NCBI RefSeq assembly: GCF_034555965.1
Contig: NZ_JAYDCK010000003.1
Location: 620,001 to 684,000 of the forward strand
Source: Aquicoccus sp. G2-2
Lineage (GTDB): Bacteria; Pseudomonadota; Alphaproteobacteria; Rhodobacterales; Rhodobacteraceae
Reading direction: 5' to 3'
DNA length: 64,000 nt
The notes beneath the pieces are model-generated. The model was not told where the DNA came from. It made no database searches and was given only the letters and a program-made list of their open reading frames with translations. Each line of letters starts with the position of its first letter. Positions within the stretch are counted from its first letter, which is position 1. This document shows positions 1 through 9,674 of this stretch, in pieces. The position numbers and the translations under genes were made by a program.

Positions 1-792
1 GCCTTCGGTGCGGGTGGTGTCGTAATCCGCACCGTCAAGAAAGCGCGCAACTCCGCCGGCGCGCTGGGTGATATAGGCACCAGCGGCGTGGTCCCATGGG
101 TTGAGCACGCCCGAGAGTGTGAAATCCGCCGCTCCCTGGGCCATCAGGCGGTATTCATGGCAGCAGCAGCGCAGCCCGCCAATGCGGTTGAACGCGGTGA
201 GGACGGGGGCGAGGGCCTGTTGCTGCGGTTTCGGCATGAGCGAGAGATGCACGATGCCAAACAGCGTGTCGAACGCGCCGCCGGTCGAGGTGGAAAGCCG
301 CTTTGGCGGCGCGGCGATTTCGGATTGCAGGGCGGGGGCGTTTTCCGACGCGGTGATCCAGTCATCGGTGAGCGGGTCATATAGCAGGCCGTAAACCGGG
401 CGGCCAAAGCGGGTCGCGGCCACGATGACGCCGAAAAGCGGCACGCCATGGGCAAAATTCCAGGTGCCATCTACGGGGTCAATGATGAAGGCCAGTTCAG
501 CCTCTGCCGCCTTGGCGCGCAGGGCCGGGTTGGCAGCACAGCTTTCTTCGCCGATCACGGTGGCGTTGGGAAAACGCTGCATGATGGCGCGCGCGATCAT
601 TGCTTCGGCGGCGGTGTCGGCTTCGGTAACCAGATCCTGCGGCCCGGTCTTGGCGGAAATCTGGCCTTCGGTAAGGTTGCGAAAGCGCGGCAGTATTTCG
701 GTATTGGCGGCACGGCGGACAATTTGCACAAGGCTGGATTGTTGCGCCTCAGAGAGCGGGGTGACGGGCAGGGGGAGGGTTTTGTCTGGCAT
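1..792 (-). CDS. Inositol monophosphatase family protein (C-terminus beyond window)
   Basis: Reading the minus strand from the ATG at 792 gives 264 residues with no stop before the window edge, so only the last few residues are missing if the protein has the usual 260-275 aa length. The metal-binding signature of the family is present: GEES at residues 81-84, DPVDGTWNF at 105-113 and NPWDHAAGAY at 231-240. These acidic residues hold the Mg2+ ions that hydrolyse a phosphate monoester such as inositol-1-phosphate; relatives act on histidinol phosphate or 3'-phosphoadenosine 5'-phosphate. The family is clear, but I cannot tell the substrate from sequence alone. The gene lies upstream of nothing else visible and is separated from the next minus-strand gene by about 80 bases. 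Confidence 0.85.
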   Translation of the reverse strand, partial: MPDKTLPLPVTPLSEAQQSSLVQIVRRAANTEILPRFRNLTEGQISAKTGPQDLVTEADTAAEAMIARAIMQRFPNATVIGEESCAANPALRAKAAEAELAFIIDPVDGTWNFAHGVPLFGVIVAATRFGRPVYGLLYDPLTDDWITASENAPALQSEIAAPPKRLSTSTGGAFDTLFGIVHLSLMPKPQQQALAPVLTAFNRIGGLRCCCHEYRLMAQGAADFTLSGVLNPWDHAAGAYITQRAGGVARFLDGADYDTTRTEG

Positions 793-873
793 GGTCTCGG
801 CCTTTGGTTTGGGCGGAACATGTGCGGGATGCCATCCGGCACCGGGCAATGCAAGCGGATGGCGGCGCCGGGC

Positions 874-3395
874 CTATTCGCGGGCGCGCAGGATGCGGGC
901 GGGCCGGGCAGAGAGCGCGCGGGCGGCAAATGCGCCTTGGGCGGCAAGATTGGCCAGCACGCCGCCCGCGATGATGATAAGGCCGGAGGACCAGATCGGT
1001 TGAAACGCCACGTCGAAGACGAAATGGTTGACCGCCCAGCCACCGGCCAGTCCGGCCCCGAGCGCGACCACGCTGGCGGCAAGCCCAAGTAGGGCGGCAC
1101 GGATGAGGAAGCTGAGCAGGATACGGGCGCGCGATGCCCCAAGGGTTTTCAGAACGGCGGCTTCACGGGCGCGCTCCGCCGCGCCGGAGGCCGCCCCGCC
1201 AATCAGCACGAGAAAGCCGGTGATCAACGCCACCGACGCCCCCAAGCGGTTGCAGCGGCAACCGATGAGAGCATGTCCGAGACCCGTTTGATGGCGTCCT
1301 TGACGGCGATGGCGGTGACGTTCGGGAAGGTTTTGGCAATCTCACGCAGAACCCGCGCCTCGGCCTTTGGCGCTGTATAAACCGTGGCGATGAAGCTGTG
1401 CGGGGCGGCAGCGATGGCGGCTTTGTTCAACACCATGACAAAGCCCATGCCAGCGGAAGAGAAATCGACATCGCGCAACGAAGTGATTTCGGCCGTGATA
1501 TCGCGGCCAAGGATGTTGAGGGTGATCTTGTCACCCAGGTGGAGGCCGATTTCCTCGGCCTCTTCACGGGCGAAGGACATTTGCGGCGGGCCGGTATAAT
1601 CGGGCGGCCACCATTTGCCGGATGTGACATGGGTGCCCGGCGGCTTGGCCGCGGCATAGGAAATACCCCGATCTCCGCGCACGACCCAGTGATTGCCCGC
1701 CACCTTGCGGGCGTCCTCACCGTTGATCCGGCTGAGCACACCGCGCAGCATCGGTGCGCTTTCGGTTTTGCTGATTGCCGGGTCGGCGTGAAGCATGGCC
1801 AGAAGCGGAGTGATCTGATCCTTCTGGATGTCGATGAGGAAATAGGACGGCGCGGTTTTGGGCAGGTCGCGCGCGATGGCGCCGCGCAGGTTGCCGGAAA
1901 TCTGCCCGACAGCGGCAAGCACTGAAAGGCCGAGCCCGAGCGAGAGGATGACCGGCAGCGCCTCGGAGCGGGGACTGGCGATGGCGGCAAGCGCCCAGCG
2001 CAGCGCCGGGCGACCACGCGCCAGCGGGCGCGCGCGCGTCGTCAGAATACGCGTGAGCCACGCCGAGAGGGCGAGCAGCGCCAGCGCGCCAGCAAGCCCC
2101 GCCGCCGCCCAAAGCGTGAGCCGGGCCGAGCCGGTGAGCAGCGAGGCGGACGCAAGCAGCGCGCCGAGCAGCAGAGCCGTGGCCAGAAGGTAGGGCCAGC
2201 GCGGCAGGCGGCGGGCACCTGAAAGTGCATCCCGAAACAAGGTGGCGGCGCGCACGGATTCGGTGCGCGCCAGCGGCCAAAGGGTGAAGAGCGCGGCTGT
2301 GAGCGCGCCGTATAGTGCGGCCTCCGCCAGCGGGCGGGGGTAGAGCGAGAAATGGGCAGGGACCGGCAGGCGGGCCTCGATCAGCGGGGCCAGCAGGAGC
2401 GGGCCGATGCCGCCCAAGGCAAGCCCGATCACGATGCCCAGCACCGAGAGAGCGGCGATTTGCAGCGCATAGGCGGTGAAGATCGTGGCATTGGCGGCCC
2501 CCAGCGTGCGCAGGGTGGCGATGGTTTCGACCCGTGAGGCCAGATAGGAGCGCACCGCCGCCGAAACGCCGATGCCACCGACCGCAAGGCCCGATAGGCC
2601 GACGAGGATCAGGAATGACGAGAGCCGATCAACAAAGCGGGCCACGCCGGGGGCACCATTGCGTGCATCGCGCCAGCGCAGACCGGCATCGGCCATGGCG
2701 GTTTTCGCCTGATGTTTCAGGGTCTTGAGATTGGTGCCGGGAGGAACGGTGAGGCGGTATTTGCTGGTAAAAAGCGTGCCGGAGGCCAAGAGCGGTGTGC
2801 CCTTGAGTGCGGAAGTGGCGACAATCGTGGGCGGCCCCAGCGTGAAGCCGCCGGTGGCGTTGTCCGGCTCACGGATCAGCCGGGCGGCGAGGTGAAACGC
2901 AACGCCGCCCAAGGTGAATTCATCGCCCGGCGACAGGCCGAGCCGGTCGGCCAATACCGGGGCCATCACCGCCCCCGGCGTGCCGCCATGCGGTGCAAGC
3001 GCGGTGGCAAGCGGGATATCGGGCGAAAGGCTGACCGTGCCCACCAGCGGGTAGGCAGCATCGACGGATTTGACCTGCGTGAGTGCTGAATCGCCCTGCA
3101 CGATGGCCATGGAGCGGAAATCCGCGATCTCAGAGAGGGCGGTGGAATGGGATTGCATCCACGCGCGCTCTTTCGCGGAGGCGAAGCGATAGGTGAAGGA
3201 AAGTTCGGCATTCCCGCCAAGAAGGGCGGCCCCTTCGCGTGCGAGGCCCGTTTCGATGGCGGCGCGGGTGGAGCCGATGGCCGCGATGGCGGCCACGCCG
3301 AGCGCGAGGCAGGCGAGGAAGATGCCGAACCCCTGCAGACCGCCGCGCAACTCGCGCCGGGCAATGCGGGCGGATTGGGGCAGGACCGTCAGCAT
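874..3395 (-). CDS. ABC transporter permease, FtsX/YbbP-like, one frameshift near 1240
   Basis: This large inner-membrane permease has hydrophobic FtsX/MacB-type segments around residues 20-40, 250-370 and 410-480, with extracytoplasmic domains between them. The C-terminal helices are in another frame: the first frame ends in an off-frame tail near 1224, while residues matching the last FtsX domain (GASVALITGFLVLIGG onward) continue in the next frame to a stop at 874. Adding one base in the C5 run at 1239-1243 joins them into 840 aa, close to the roughly 800 aa of E. coli YbbP. I chose the ATG at 3395, 34 bases after the ATPase stop. The gene follows the ATPase and lies opposite a TesA-like esterase, the E. 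coli tesA-ybbA-ybbP arrangement, which suggests export or envelope-lipid handling. The exact substrate is unknown. Confidence 0.8.
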
Positions 3396-3429
3396 GGGGC
3401 CGGTTGGCCGGGGCGGGATTGTGGCCGCA

Positions 3430-4116
3430 TCATGCGGCGGCCTCATCGGGCATGAGGTGGCCATCCTTGAGGTGCAGCACACGGTCACAGCGCGCGGCAA
3501 GGGCTTCGTCATGGGTGACAAGCACCAGCGTGGAGCCATGCGCGGCGCGCAGGTCGAACAATTGTTCGATGATTTGCGCGCCGGTGGTGCTGTCGAGGTT
3601 GCCGGTCGGTTCATCAGCCAGCAGGATGTCGGGCCGAGGAGCCGCGGCACGGGCCAGCGCCACACGTTGTTGTTCCCCGCCCGAAAGCTGTGAGGGGTAA
3701 TGATCAGCGCGAGGGCCGAGGCCGACGGTTTCAAGTGCGCCCCGCGCCAGCGCAAGTGCGTCGGGTTTGCCTGCAAGCTCTAGCGGGGTGGCGACATTTT
3801 CCAGCGCGGTCATGGTCGGGATGAGATGAAACGCCTGAAACACAACGCCCATATGGGCGCGCCGGAAGCGCGCGAGGGCATCTTCGGACAGGCTGCTGAG
3901 ATCATGGCCGAGCGCCGTGATGGTGCCGCCGGTGGCGCGTTCAAGCCCGCCCATCAGCATCAGGAGCGAGGATTTGCCCGAGCCGGACGGGCCGATCAAC
4001 GCCAGCGTTTCGCCACGGTTTACATTGAGCGTGATGCCGTGGAGGATATCGACAGGCCCGGCATTGCCCTGAAGTGACAGGCTGGCGGAGGTGAGCGAAA
4101 TGGCGGGGGGGATCAT
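3430..4116 (-). CDS. ABC transporter ATP-binding protein, YbbA/LolD type
   Basis: This 228-aa nucleotide-binding subunit powers the FtsX-like permease encoded just downstream. It has Walker A GPSGSGKS at residues 42-49, a Q-loop near 94, the signature LSGGEQQR at 144-151, Walker B ILLADEP at 164-170 and a switch His in LVTHDE. The ATG at 4116 (MIPPAIS) is preferred over an in-frame start 60 bases upstream because that extension would run into the divergent esterase gene. The family (MacB/LolD/YbbA) uses ATP for mechanotransmission or lipoprotein release rather than classical import. The pairing with the permease and the divergent tesA-like gene supports the YbbA assignment. Confidence 0.88.
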   Translation of the reverse strand: MIPPAISLTSASLSLQGNAGPVDILHGITLNVNRGETLALIGPSGSGKSSLLMLMGGLERATGGTITALGHDLSSLSEDALARFRRAHMGVVFQAFHLIPTMTALENVATPLELAGKPDALALARGALETVGLGPRADHYPSQLSGGEQQRVALARAAAPRPDILLADEPTGNLDSTTGAQIIEQLFDLRAAHGSTLVLVTHDEALAARCDRVLHLKDGHLMPDEAAA

Positions 4117-4135
4117 GGCAAGGAGCCTGCGAGAA

Positions 4136-4843
4136 ATGACATCATTCACATATGGGGCGATGGGGCGGGCTGGCAAGGTGTTGGCGGCGTTGATTTTTGC
4201 GCTTTTCGTCTTCGCAGGGCCGGTGATGGCGGGGGCGGTGAAGCTGGTCGCGTTTGGGGACAGCCTGACGGCGGGTTACGGGTTGGCGCAAGGCGCGGGC
4301 TTCGTGCCCCAGCTCAGGGCGTGGCTTGCCGCGAAGGGCGAGGCTGTGGAGCTGGTGCAGGCGGGCGTGTCGGGCGACACCACGGCGGGCGGGTTGGCGC
4401 GGCTTGACTGGGCGCTGGGGGAGGATGTGCAGGGCATCATTCTGGAACTGGGCGCGAATGACGCGCTGCGCGGGCTGCCGCCCGAGGAGGCGCGCGCCAA
4501 CCTGCGCAGGATGCTGGAGATTTGCCACGAAAAGGGCATTGCGGTGTTGTTGGTCGGGGTGCCGGTGGCGGGAAATTTCGGCCCCCGCTATCAGACGCAG
4601 TTCACGGCGATCTGGCCCGATCTGGCAGAGCAGTTCGACACGCTTTATTACCCCGACTTTTTCGCCGGGCTGGGCAAGACCCCAAGTGAGGCGCTGCCGT
4701 TGATGCAAGCCGACGGCATTCACCCCAACGCGAAGGGGGTGAAGCTGATCGTGGCGCGGATCGGGCCGAGCGTGCAGGCGCTGATCCAGCGGATCGAGGC
4801 GCGCGCGGGGGGTGATTTTTCTGCGAAAAATCGGTGGGAGTGA
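4136..4843 (+). CDS. tesA: Arylesterase / lysophospholipase L1-like SGNH hydrolase (TesA-like)
   Basis: This is a 235-aa secreted esterase. An N-terminal hydrophobic stretch (about residues 14-32, ending near VMAGA) looks like a signal peptide, so the enzyme should be periplasmic. SGNH blocks are visible: GDSLTAGYG with the nucleophile Ser at residue 43, the oxyanion Gly in GVSGD, GAND, and a C-terminal DGIHPN carrying the catalytic Asp and His. I chose the ATG at 4136 because AGGAG lies 10 bases upstream; earlier in-frame starts would overlap the divergent ATPase start. Divergence from a ybbA-ybbP pair matches the E. coli layout. The 3' end carries a short inverted repeat (ATTTTTC / GAAAAAT) within the coding sequence that may help termination. 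Confidence 0.88.
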   Translation: MTSFTYGAMGRAGKVLAALIFALFVFAGPVMAGAVKLVAFGDSLTAGYGLAQGAGFVPQLRAWLAAKGEAVELVQAGVSGDTTAGGLARLDWALGEDVQGIILELGANDALRGLPPEEARANLRRMLEICHEKGIAVLLVGVPVAGNFGPRYQTQFTAIWPDLAEQFDTLYYPDFFAGLGKTPSEALPLMQADGIHPNAKGVKLIVARIGPSVQALIQRIEARAGGDFSAKNRWE

Positions 4844-4985
4844 CGGGGGATGGAAGGAGAGGCGAGGACGAAGCCGGCGCTTTTGCCGGACGGGGTGGAG
4901 AGCCAGGTGCGGCCTCAAGTGCAATAAGGCTTTCACCATGCCCAAGTCGTCGCCGATTTCTGCGGGGGCGGCTTCATAGGTTCAA

Positions 4986-5954
4986 TCAAGCCGGTTGCGT
5001 CGCGGGCTGGACAAGCTTTGGCATGGCGAGTTTTGCCTCGGCTTCGGCCTGAAGGCGCCGGTAGGACTCAATCACGATGGATCTGATCCACATGCCACCG
5101 GCGTCGTTGGCAAGGCGCGAACTCCAGAAAAAACGAACAAGAACGGACCCCAAGTCGACGGGCGGTTTCATTGCGATCAGGCCGTGAGCCTCCATATCCC
5201 AAGCCAGCAGAATTGCCGGGAACGTGGCCAGAAAATCCGAACTCGCAAGCAGCGAGGCGATCCCGGCCGAATCCCCGATCATCGCGCTGACCCGCCGCGC
5301 GCCAACATCGGTAGCGGGCGTGACCGGGAAGGGATTCTGTTGCGAGCGGGTGACATTGACCATGACATGCGGGAATTTGCGCCAAGCGCCTATGCCCCAG
5401 TTGCGGGCAGCCGGGTGCCCCTGCCGCGCGAAGGTTACCCAGGAAAACGGCTCCATGACCTGATGATTGAGGCCATCGGGCAAGCGCGGCTCTCCGCCCA
5501 GATGGGCGAGGTCGATCAATCCTTCGCTGAGCGCAGGATAAACATCGTGATGCGCTGGCAGCCACTCGATCTTCACTCTGGGCGCTTCGGCCTCAACCCG
5601 CGCTGACACCTCTGCGATGACTTTGGTCAGCGTCGGCATGGCGATGCGGAACACCCGGTCGCTTTGGGCCGGGTCAAACAGGGTGCGCGGCGCGATCACG
5701 CGACGGATGCTGCGCAGGATGGGGCGGACATCCTCTATGAGAACCTCAGCGAACGGGCTTGGGTGCATTTTGCCGCCGACCCGGACGAGCACGGGATCGT
5801 CGAGTTGCTCCCTCAGCCTCGCAAGTGAGTGGCTGACCGCCGATTGTGTGCGCCCGATCTTGTCGGCCGTCACCGTAACGCTGCGGGTCTCCATCAGGGC
5901 CTCGAATACGACCAGCAAATTCAGGTCAATGCGGTGTAAATCAATTTCATTCAT
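4986..5954 (-). CDS. LysR-family transcriptional regulator
   Basis: The 322-aa protein has the LysR winged helix-turn-helix at residues 8-67 (DLNLLVVFEAL, then RTQSAVSHSLARLREQL as recognition helix), followed by a PBP2-like effector domain from about residue 95. The sequence style (MNEIDLHRIDLNLL start, long linker, PxxLDP-type region) is closest to the NodD/LeuO-like branch. It is divergent from a sulfotransferase gene with a 113-base shared intergenic region, the usual arrangement for a LysR protein that controls its neighbour and itself. The inducer cannot be predicted. Confidence 0.88.
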   Translation of the reverse strand: MNEIDLHRIDLNLLVVFEALMETRSVTVTADKIGRTQSAVSHSLARLREQLDDPVLVRVGGKMHPSPFAEVLIEDVRPILRSIRRVIAPRTLFDPAQSDRVFRIAMPTLTKVIAEVSARVEAEAPRVKIEWLPAHHDVYPALSEGLIDLAHLGGEPRLPDGLNHQVMEPFSWVTFARQGHPAARNWGIGAWRKFPHVMVNVTRSQQNPFPVTPATDVGARRVSAMIGDSAGIASLLASSDFLATFPAILLAWDMEAHGLIAMKPPVDLGSVLVRFFWSSRLANDAGGMWIRSIVIESYRRLQAEAEAKLAMPKLVQPATQPA

Positions 5955-6067
5955 GATCTATTAAATCGTTTCGTTCGACTTTTGCACGGCAAATGGTTCA
6001 TCTTACCCTCAATAGACGCAGATCAAGCAAGGTTGATTGATACTATTCATAGAGGAGGCGAAACGCA

Positions 6068-6703
6068 ATGGCACTTGAAATCATCGGCGCAGGGTTCGGT
6101 CGAACCGGGACCTATTCACTGAAGGCGGCGCTGGAGCATCTGGGCTTCGGCCCGTGCCACCACATGTCCGAGGTGGTCAGTGACCCCGGACAGATCGAAG
6201 CCTGGCACAACGTGACGGAGGGGCGCCCCGACTTTGACGCGATCTTCTCGGGCTTTCGATCGGCTGTGGATTTCCCGGTTTCGGCCTACTGGCAAGACGT
6301 ACTTGCGGCCACGCCGAACGCGAAGATCATCCTTTCGCACCGGGAGGCCGAGGATTGGTATGGCAGCTTTTCCCAGACCATCCTGCCGCTGATCCTCGAC
6401 AAGGAGGCGTGGCCGCAAAACGCGGTTCCATGGTTTCAGATGATCGAGAAGGTCATCATCGGTAAGGCCTTGCGCGGCCATACCGACAGGGACGGCATTC
6501 TGAAGGCTTACCGTGCCAACGAAGCGGCGGTGCGGAGCCTGGAGGCGCAGGGCAAAGCCCTGGTGTTCAGTGTCCGCGATGGATGGGAACCGCTCTGCCG
6601 CTTTCTTGGCGTTGATGTGCCGGATGCGCCTTTCCCCAAGACCAATGCGCGGGCTGATTTCTTCTCGTCCGTCAAATCCGGAACGCAAGAGGCCGCTGTC
6701 TAG
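6068..6703 (+). CDS. Sulfotransferase-family protein
   Basis: The 211-aa protein starts with GAGFGRTGTYSLKAAL (residues 7-22), the modified P-loop that binds the 5'-phosphosulfate of PAPS, and carries a later LSHREAEDWYGSF segment that fits the 3'-phosphate-binding region. This pattern and length fit the Sulfotransf_4 group common in marine alphaproteobacteria, whose acceptors are mostly unknown. An excellent ribosome binding site (AGGAGG at 6053-6058) precedes the ATG. It is the first gene divergent from the LysR regulator and is followed 87 bases later by an NTF2-like gene on the same strand, so the two may be co-induced. Confidence 0.82.
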   Translation: MALEIIGAGFGRTGTYSLKAALEHLGFGPCHHMSEVVSDPGQIEAWHNVTEGRPDFDAIFSGFRSAVDFPVSAYWQDVLAATPNAKIILSHREAEDWYGSFSQTILPLILDKEAWPQNAVPWFQMIEKVIIGKALRGHTDRDGILKAYRANEAAVRSLEAQGKALVFSVRDGWEPLCRFLGVDVPDAPFPKTNARADFFSSVKSGTQEAAV

Positions 6704-6790
6704 GCCACCCTACTCAATTCATCGGCAACCGGACGTTCGGCATGGGCTGGGCACACCCCCGGCTTGCCAACAACCAGAAGGAACCAAACC

Positions 6791-7222
6791 ATGACCAATA
6801 TTGATGAAGTTCGCCGCGCCTCGGCCGCGTTCTACGCGGCACTCAACAAAATGGCACAGGGCGATGATGCCGCAATGCAGGACGCATGGACCAAGGGTGA
6901 CGGGGTCACCGCGCAGCATCCCATCGGCGGGCGCGACATGGGTTCTGATACCGTCCTGGCCTCGTTCAGCAAGGTCGCCGAAATTGCCGGCGGCGGTGAC
7001 ATCCGGCTGATGGATCAGTCGATCAACGCCGGCTCGGACATGGCCGTTGAAACCGGTATGGAAGTCGGAACTTTGACCCTTGCCGGCCATGAAGCCAGGA
7101 TCGAACAGCGTGTGACAAATGTCTATCAGCGCCAGGGTGGAGTGTGGAAACTGGCGCACCATCACACGGATTTGTCGCCCGCCATGCTGGAGATTCTTGA
7201 ACGGCTGACCCAAGCTGCCTAG
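6791..7222 (+). CDS. NTF2/SnoaL-like domain protein (YybH/DUF4440 type)
   Basis: This 143-aa single-domain protein has the cone-like NTF2 pattern: an N-terminal helical stretch (VRRASAAFYAALNKMAQGD), a mid segment with TAQHPIGGRDMG, and a C-terminal sheet ending VYQRQGGVWKLAHHHTD, the typical signature of SnoaL_3/DUF4440 proteins. Members act as small-molecule binding modules, polyketide cyclases or stress proteins of unknown substrate. The ATG at 6791 is used because the in-frame start 27 bases earlier lacks a ribosome binding site. It follows the sulfotransferase and may share its transcript. Confidence 0.75.
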   Translation: MTNIDEVRRASAAFYAALNKMAQGDDAAMQDAWTKGDGVTAQHPIGGRDMGSDTVLASFSKVAEIAGGGDIRLMDQSINAGSDMAVETGMEVGTLTLAGHEARIEQRVTNVYQRQGGVWKLAHHHTDLSPAMLEILERLTQAA

Positions 7223-7305
7223 CCGCAAGGTTAAAGCCGACGACCACCCGGTCGACAATCGCGGTCCACCTGACCACCCTCATCAACATCCGCCAACAGG
7301 TCGAC

Positions 7306-7336
7306 AAAAAACGGGCGCCCGGTTGGGGCGCCCGTT
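7306..7336 (-). terminator. Rho-independent terminator after the cold shock gene
   Basis: An 11-bp perfect stem (AACGGGCGCCC / GGGCGCCCGTT) with a 5-base loop ends in a run of six T on the minus strand, 29 bases past the cold-shock stop codon. On the plus strand it could also halt transcripts from the NTF2-like gene, although the T-run there is short. Confidence 0.85.
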
Positions 7337-7364
7337 TGAATTTCAGACTGCGTGAAAGCGCGGT

Positions 7365-7571
7365 TTAGGCCAGCGCGATGTTGATCGCAGCTTCGCGGCC
7401 ATCACGGCCCGGCTCGATGTCGAAAGTAACTTTCTGATCATCGGCGAGCCCGGTCAGGCCCGAACGCTCGACTGCGGAAATGTGCACGAACACATCCTTG
7501 CCGCCGCCTTCAGGGGCGATGAAGCCGTAGCCTTTGGTGGTGTTGAACCATTTGACGGTGCCATTAGCCAT
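7365..7571 (-). CDS. Cold shock protein (CspA family)
   Basis: This 68-aa single-domain nucleic-acid chaperone has RNP1 KGYGFI (residues 13-18) and RNP2 DVFVHISAV (26-34), the two RNA-binding strands of the OB fold. It acts in the cytoplasm to melt mRNA secondary structure. A ribosome binding site (AAAGGAG) precedes the ATG. The roughly 190 bases between the ppx stop and this start leave room for the long 5' leader usual for csp genes. A second paralogue sits at 25214-25420. Confidence 0.95.
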   Translation of the reverse strand: MANGTVKWFNTTKGYGFIAPEGGGKDVFVHISAVERSGLTGLADDQKVTFDIEPGRDGREAAINIALA

Positions 7572-7759
7572 CGTCGTTTACTCCTTTGTTTGTCTGCCCG
7601 CGAAATGCGGCAGGTCGGCGTAGTCAGTGCAAGATCGAGAGACTGGCCGGTAAGGGAGCAGTAGATCGATAGTGGTAACGTCGCGCGATGGATATGAGGT
7701 GGAGTTGCCAAAAAATCAAGAAAAACTTTCGTATCAGGTGCAAACCGGCGGCACGGCGC

Positions 7760-9304
7760 TCAGGCGCTGGTTAGGATTCGCGGGGCGGCACCCAGAGCAT
7801 CGGCGAGGGATTGAAAGCGGATCTCGGCCACCTCACCGAAAAGCGGGGTGGCCTCGGGCGAAAGTGTGAGTTCGAGCACCTTTTTCTTGGGATAGAGCCT
7901 GAGTTTTCCGGGGCGCGCGTCCTTTTCGAGCCAGAGCATCGCGCCGAACCGCATGGCTTTGCCGATCACCTCTGCAACCTGTTGATCCGATTGAGAAACA
8001 AGATCGAACAGTGGCTCGAACCGGGTGCCTTTGCGGGAGTTGGAATAACGGTGCAGCAATGCCAGACCAAGAAAGACACGCTCAGAATGCTTGAGTCCGC
8101 CAAGATTGGCGCGGGTGGCATTATCAAAGCACATTTCGGCGCGGTAATCGGGGTGGGCGCGCCAGGTGACATCGTGCAGCAAGCAGGCGGCCTTGATCAG
8201 GCGTTTACGCTCATTTGAGGCATTTTTGAACAGCGGCAAGATAAAGTTATAAAGCGTGTGGCCGAAGCCGGGCAGGCGGGCGTCCTTTGATTCCGCAAAA
8301 TAGCAGGCTTCAATCAGCGGGTCGCGGTCACGCAGCTTTTGCGGCATTTGTTCATAAAGCATCCCTTCGCGGATACCGTAGGACGATACCGCGATGTCAC
8401 GCGGTGAAAAGGTTTTCACCACCTCCTTGAGCACTTCTGCCGCGATCGGCACCAGCGCCATGCGGATGGCCGAGACACCGCAGCGCGCGCGCAGCTCGGA
8501 CGGATCGCTTGCCGCGATATGCTTGGCGGTGGCGGAGACCGCTTTGCGCGTCATCCGGTATTCGTGCAGCACATGCAGCGGGTAGCCGCGCCGGTCCATG
8601 TCGATCCGGGCAATTGCGCGCCATGAGCCGCCGACGAGAAACAGCCGGTTATGTTGTTCGCCCATCGTTTCACGCAATTGGCTAACAATTTCCTTGATAT
8701 GCGCTTTGCGGGCTTTGCGGCCGCCTTTGATGCCCTTGAGCCGCAACGGGCCAAGTTGCGAAGTGACGCGGCGGCCGACCTCACCATGGTTTATCTCGGC
8801 GAGTTCCATAGAGGCGCCGCCGATATCGCAGACCAGACCATAGGAGCCGGGCCAGCCGAGCAGCACGCCTTGGGCCGACAGGCGGGCCTCTTCGCGCCCG
8901 TCGATTATGTGCAGTTTGAGGCCGGTTTCTTCTTCCACCAAGTCCCTGAATTCAGGGCCATCTTCGGCGTCACGCACCGCTGCGGTGGCAACTGCGGTCA
9001 ACGGGCCGGTGCGCATCCCGATGGCGAGCCTTTGAAACCTGCGGATTGCTGCGAGGGCGCGAACCCGGCCTTGCGGGCTGAGTTTGCCGGTTTGGGTCAG
9101 GCCTTCGCCCAGGGCGCACATGATCTTTTCATTGAAAAAATAGGCCGGAGAGCGCGCAGCACCGTCGAAGACCACCAGCCGAACCGAGTTCGACCCGACA
9201 TCCACAACCCCGACACGGCTGAGCGCGCGGGCGGAAGGGTCATTGAAGAGCGGGCGGACGAAATGGCCCCACTCGTTTGAAATGGTTTGGTTTTCGCCGT
9301 CCAT
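7760..9304 (-). CDS. ppx: Exopolyphosphatase (Ppx/GppA family)
   Basis: The 514-aa protein degrades polyphosphate chains to phosphate and may also handle pppGpp. The ASKHA-type ATPase fold is shown by GVVDVGSNSVRLVVF (about residues 32-46) and GLVCDIGGASMEL (about 150), the two phosphate-binding loops. The C-terminal half has the HD-like helical domain (ACLLHDVTWRAHP). I chose the ATG at 9304 (MDGENQ); an open frame continues upstream to 9625, but that extension is a low-complexity Pro/Arg/Ala sequence without homologue-like features. In related genomes ppx directly follows ppk. Here a plus-strand aminotransferase lies between them. Confidence 0.93.
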   Translation of the reverse strand: MDGENQTISNEWGHFVRPLFNDPSARALSRVGVVDVGSNSVRLVVFDGAARSPAYFFNEKIMCALGEGLTQTGKLSPQGRVRALAAIRRFQRLAIGMRTGPLTAVATAAVRDAEDGPEFRDLVEEETGLKLHIIDGREEARLSAQGVLLGWPGSYGLVCDIGGASMELAEINHGEVGRRVTSQLGPLRLKGIKGGRKARKAHIKEIVSQLRETMGEQHNRLFLVGGSWRAIARIDMDRRGYPLHVLHEYRMTRKAVSATAKHIAASDPSELRARCGVSAIRMALVPIAAEVLKEVVKTFSPRDIAVSSYGIREGMLYEQMPQKLRDRDPLIEACYFAESKDARLPGFGHTLYNFILPLFKNASNERKRLIKAACLLHDVTWRAHPDYRAEMCFDNATRANLGGLKHSERVFLGLALLHRYSNSRKGTRFEPLFDLVSQSDQQVAEVIGKAMRFGAMLWLEKDARPGKLRLYPKKKVLELTLSPEATPLFGEVAEIRFQSLADALGAAPRILTSA

Positions 9305-9674
9305 ATGCTCCACCGGGGTGCCGGGTTTGGGCCTGTTATCGCAAGTGCAGTGGCGGCGGTCAATGTCTGCGCCGGGGCGCGGGGATGTTAAGGCAGCGCG
9401 GCGCTGGGGTAACGGGTGACAGGGCCGGGTTGGCTTTGTCTGCGCCCCGGCTGGCGGGCTGGCTGCGATGCGTCTGGCAAGACGGCGTGGTTTGCAAGGG
9501 CGCGCTGTGGCTAAACGGGCGTGCGGTGGGTGGTGGAGTGGTATCTTGAAAAACGCAGGCACGGGCGCTGTGCGCGCGGCGGACAGATGCTCTTTGCGCG
9601 TCGCTCGTGCCTTCGCGGTTGGCATGTGCTGCGCGGGTCAGTAGCGTTCGCGCAGGCAATCAGAGGATGGGCAG
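9305..9674. other. 370-base intergenic region between ppx and the aminotransferase
   Basis: This is the divergent space upstream of both ppx (minus) and the aminotransferase (plus), so it should hold both promoters. Open frames cross it on both strands, but their translations are Arg/Pro/Ala-rich and have no start signal. I see no RNA gene, repeat or operator in it. A GAGG at 9663-9666 serves as ribosome binding site for the gene at 9675. Confidence 0.5.

Noticed and set aside
4815..4835. ATTTTTC / GAAAAAT inverted repeat at the end of the TesA-like gene as a separate terminator
   Set aside because: It lies inside the coding sequence and has no T-run after the stem, so I mention it only in the gene entry.
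9305..9625. N-terminal extension of ppx
   Set aside because: In frame, but Pro/Arg/Ala low complexity, and the family N-terminus matches the ATG at 9304.
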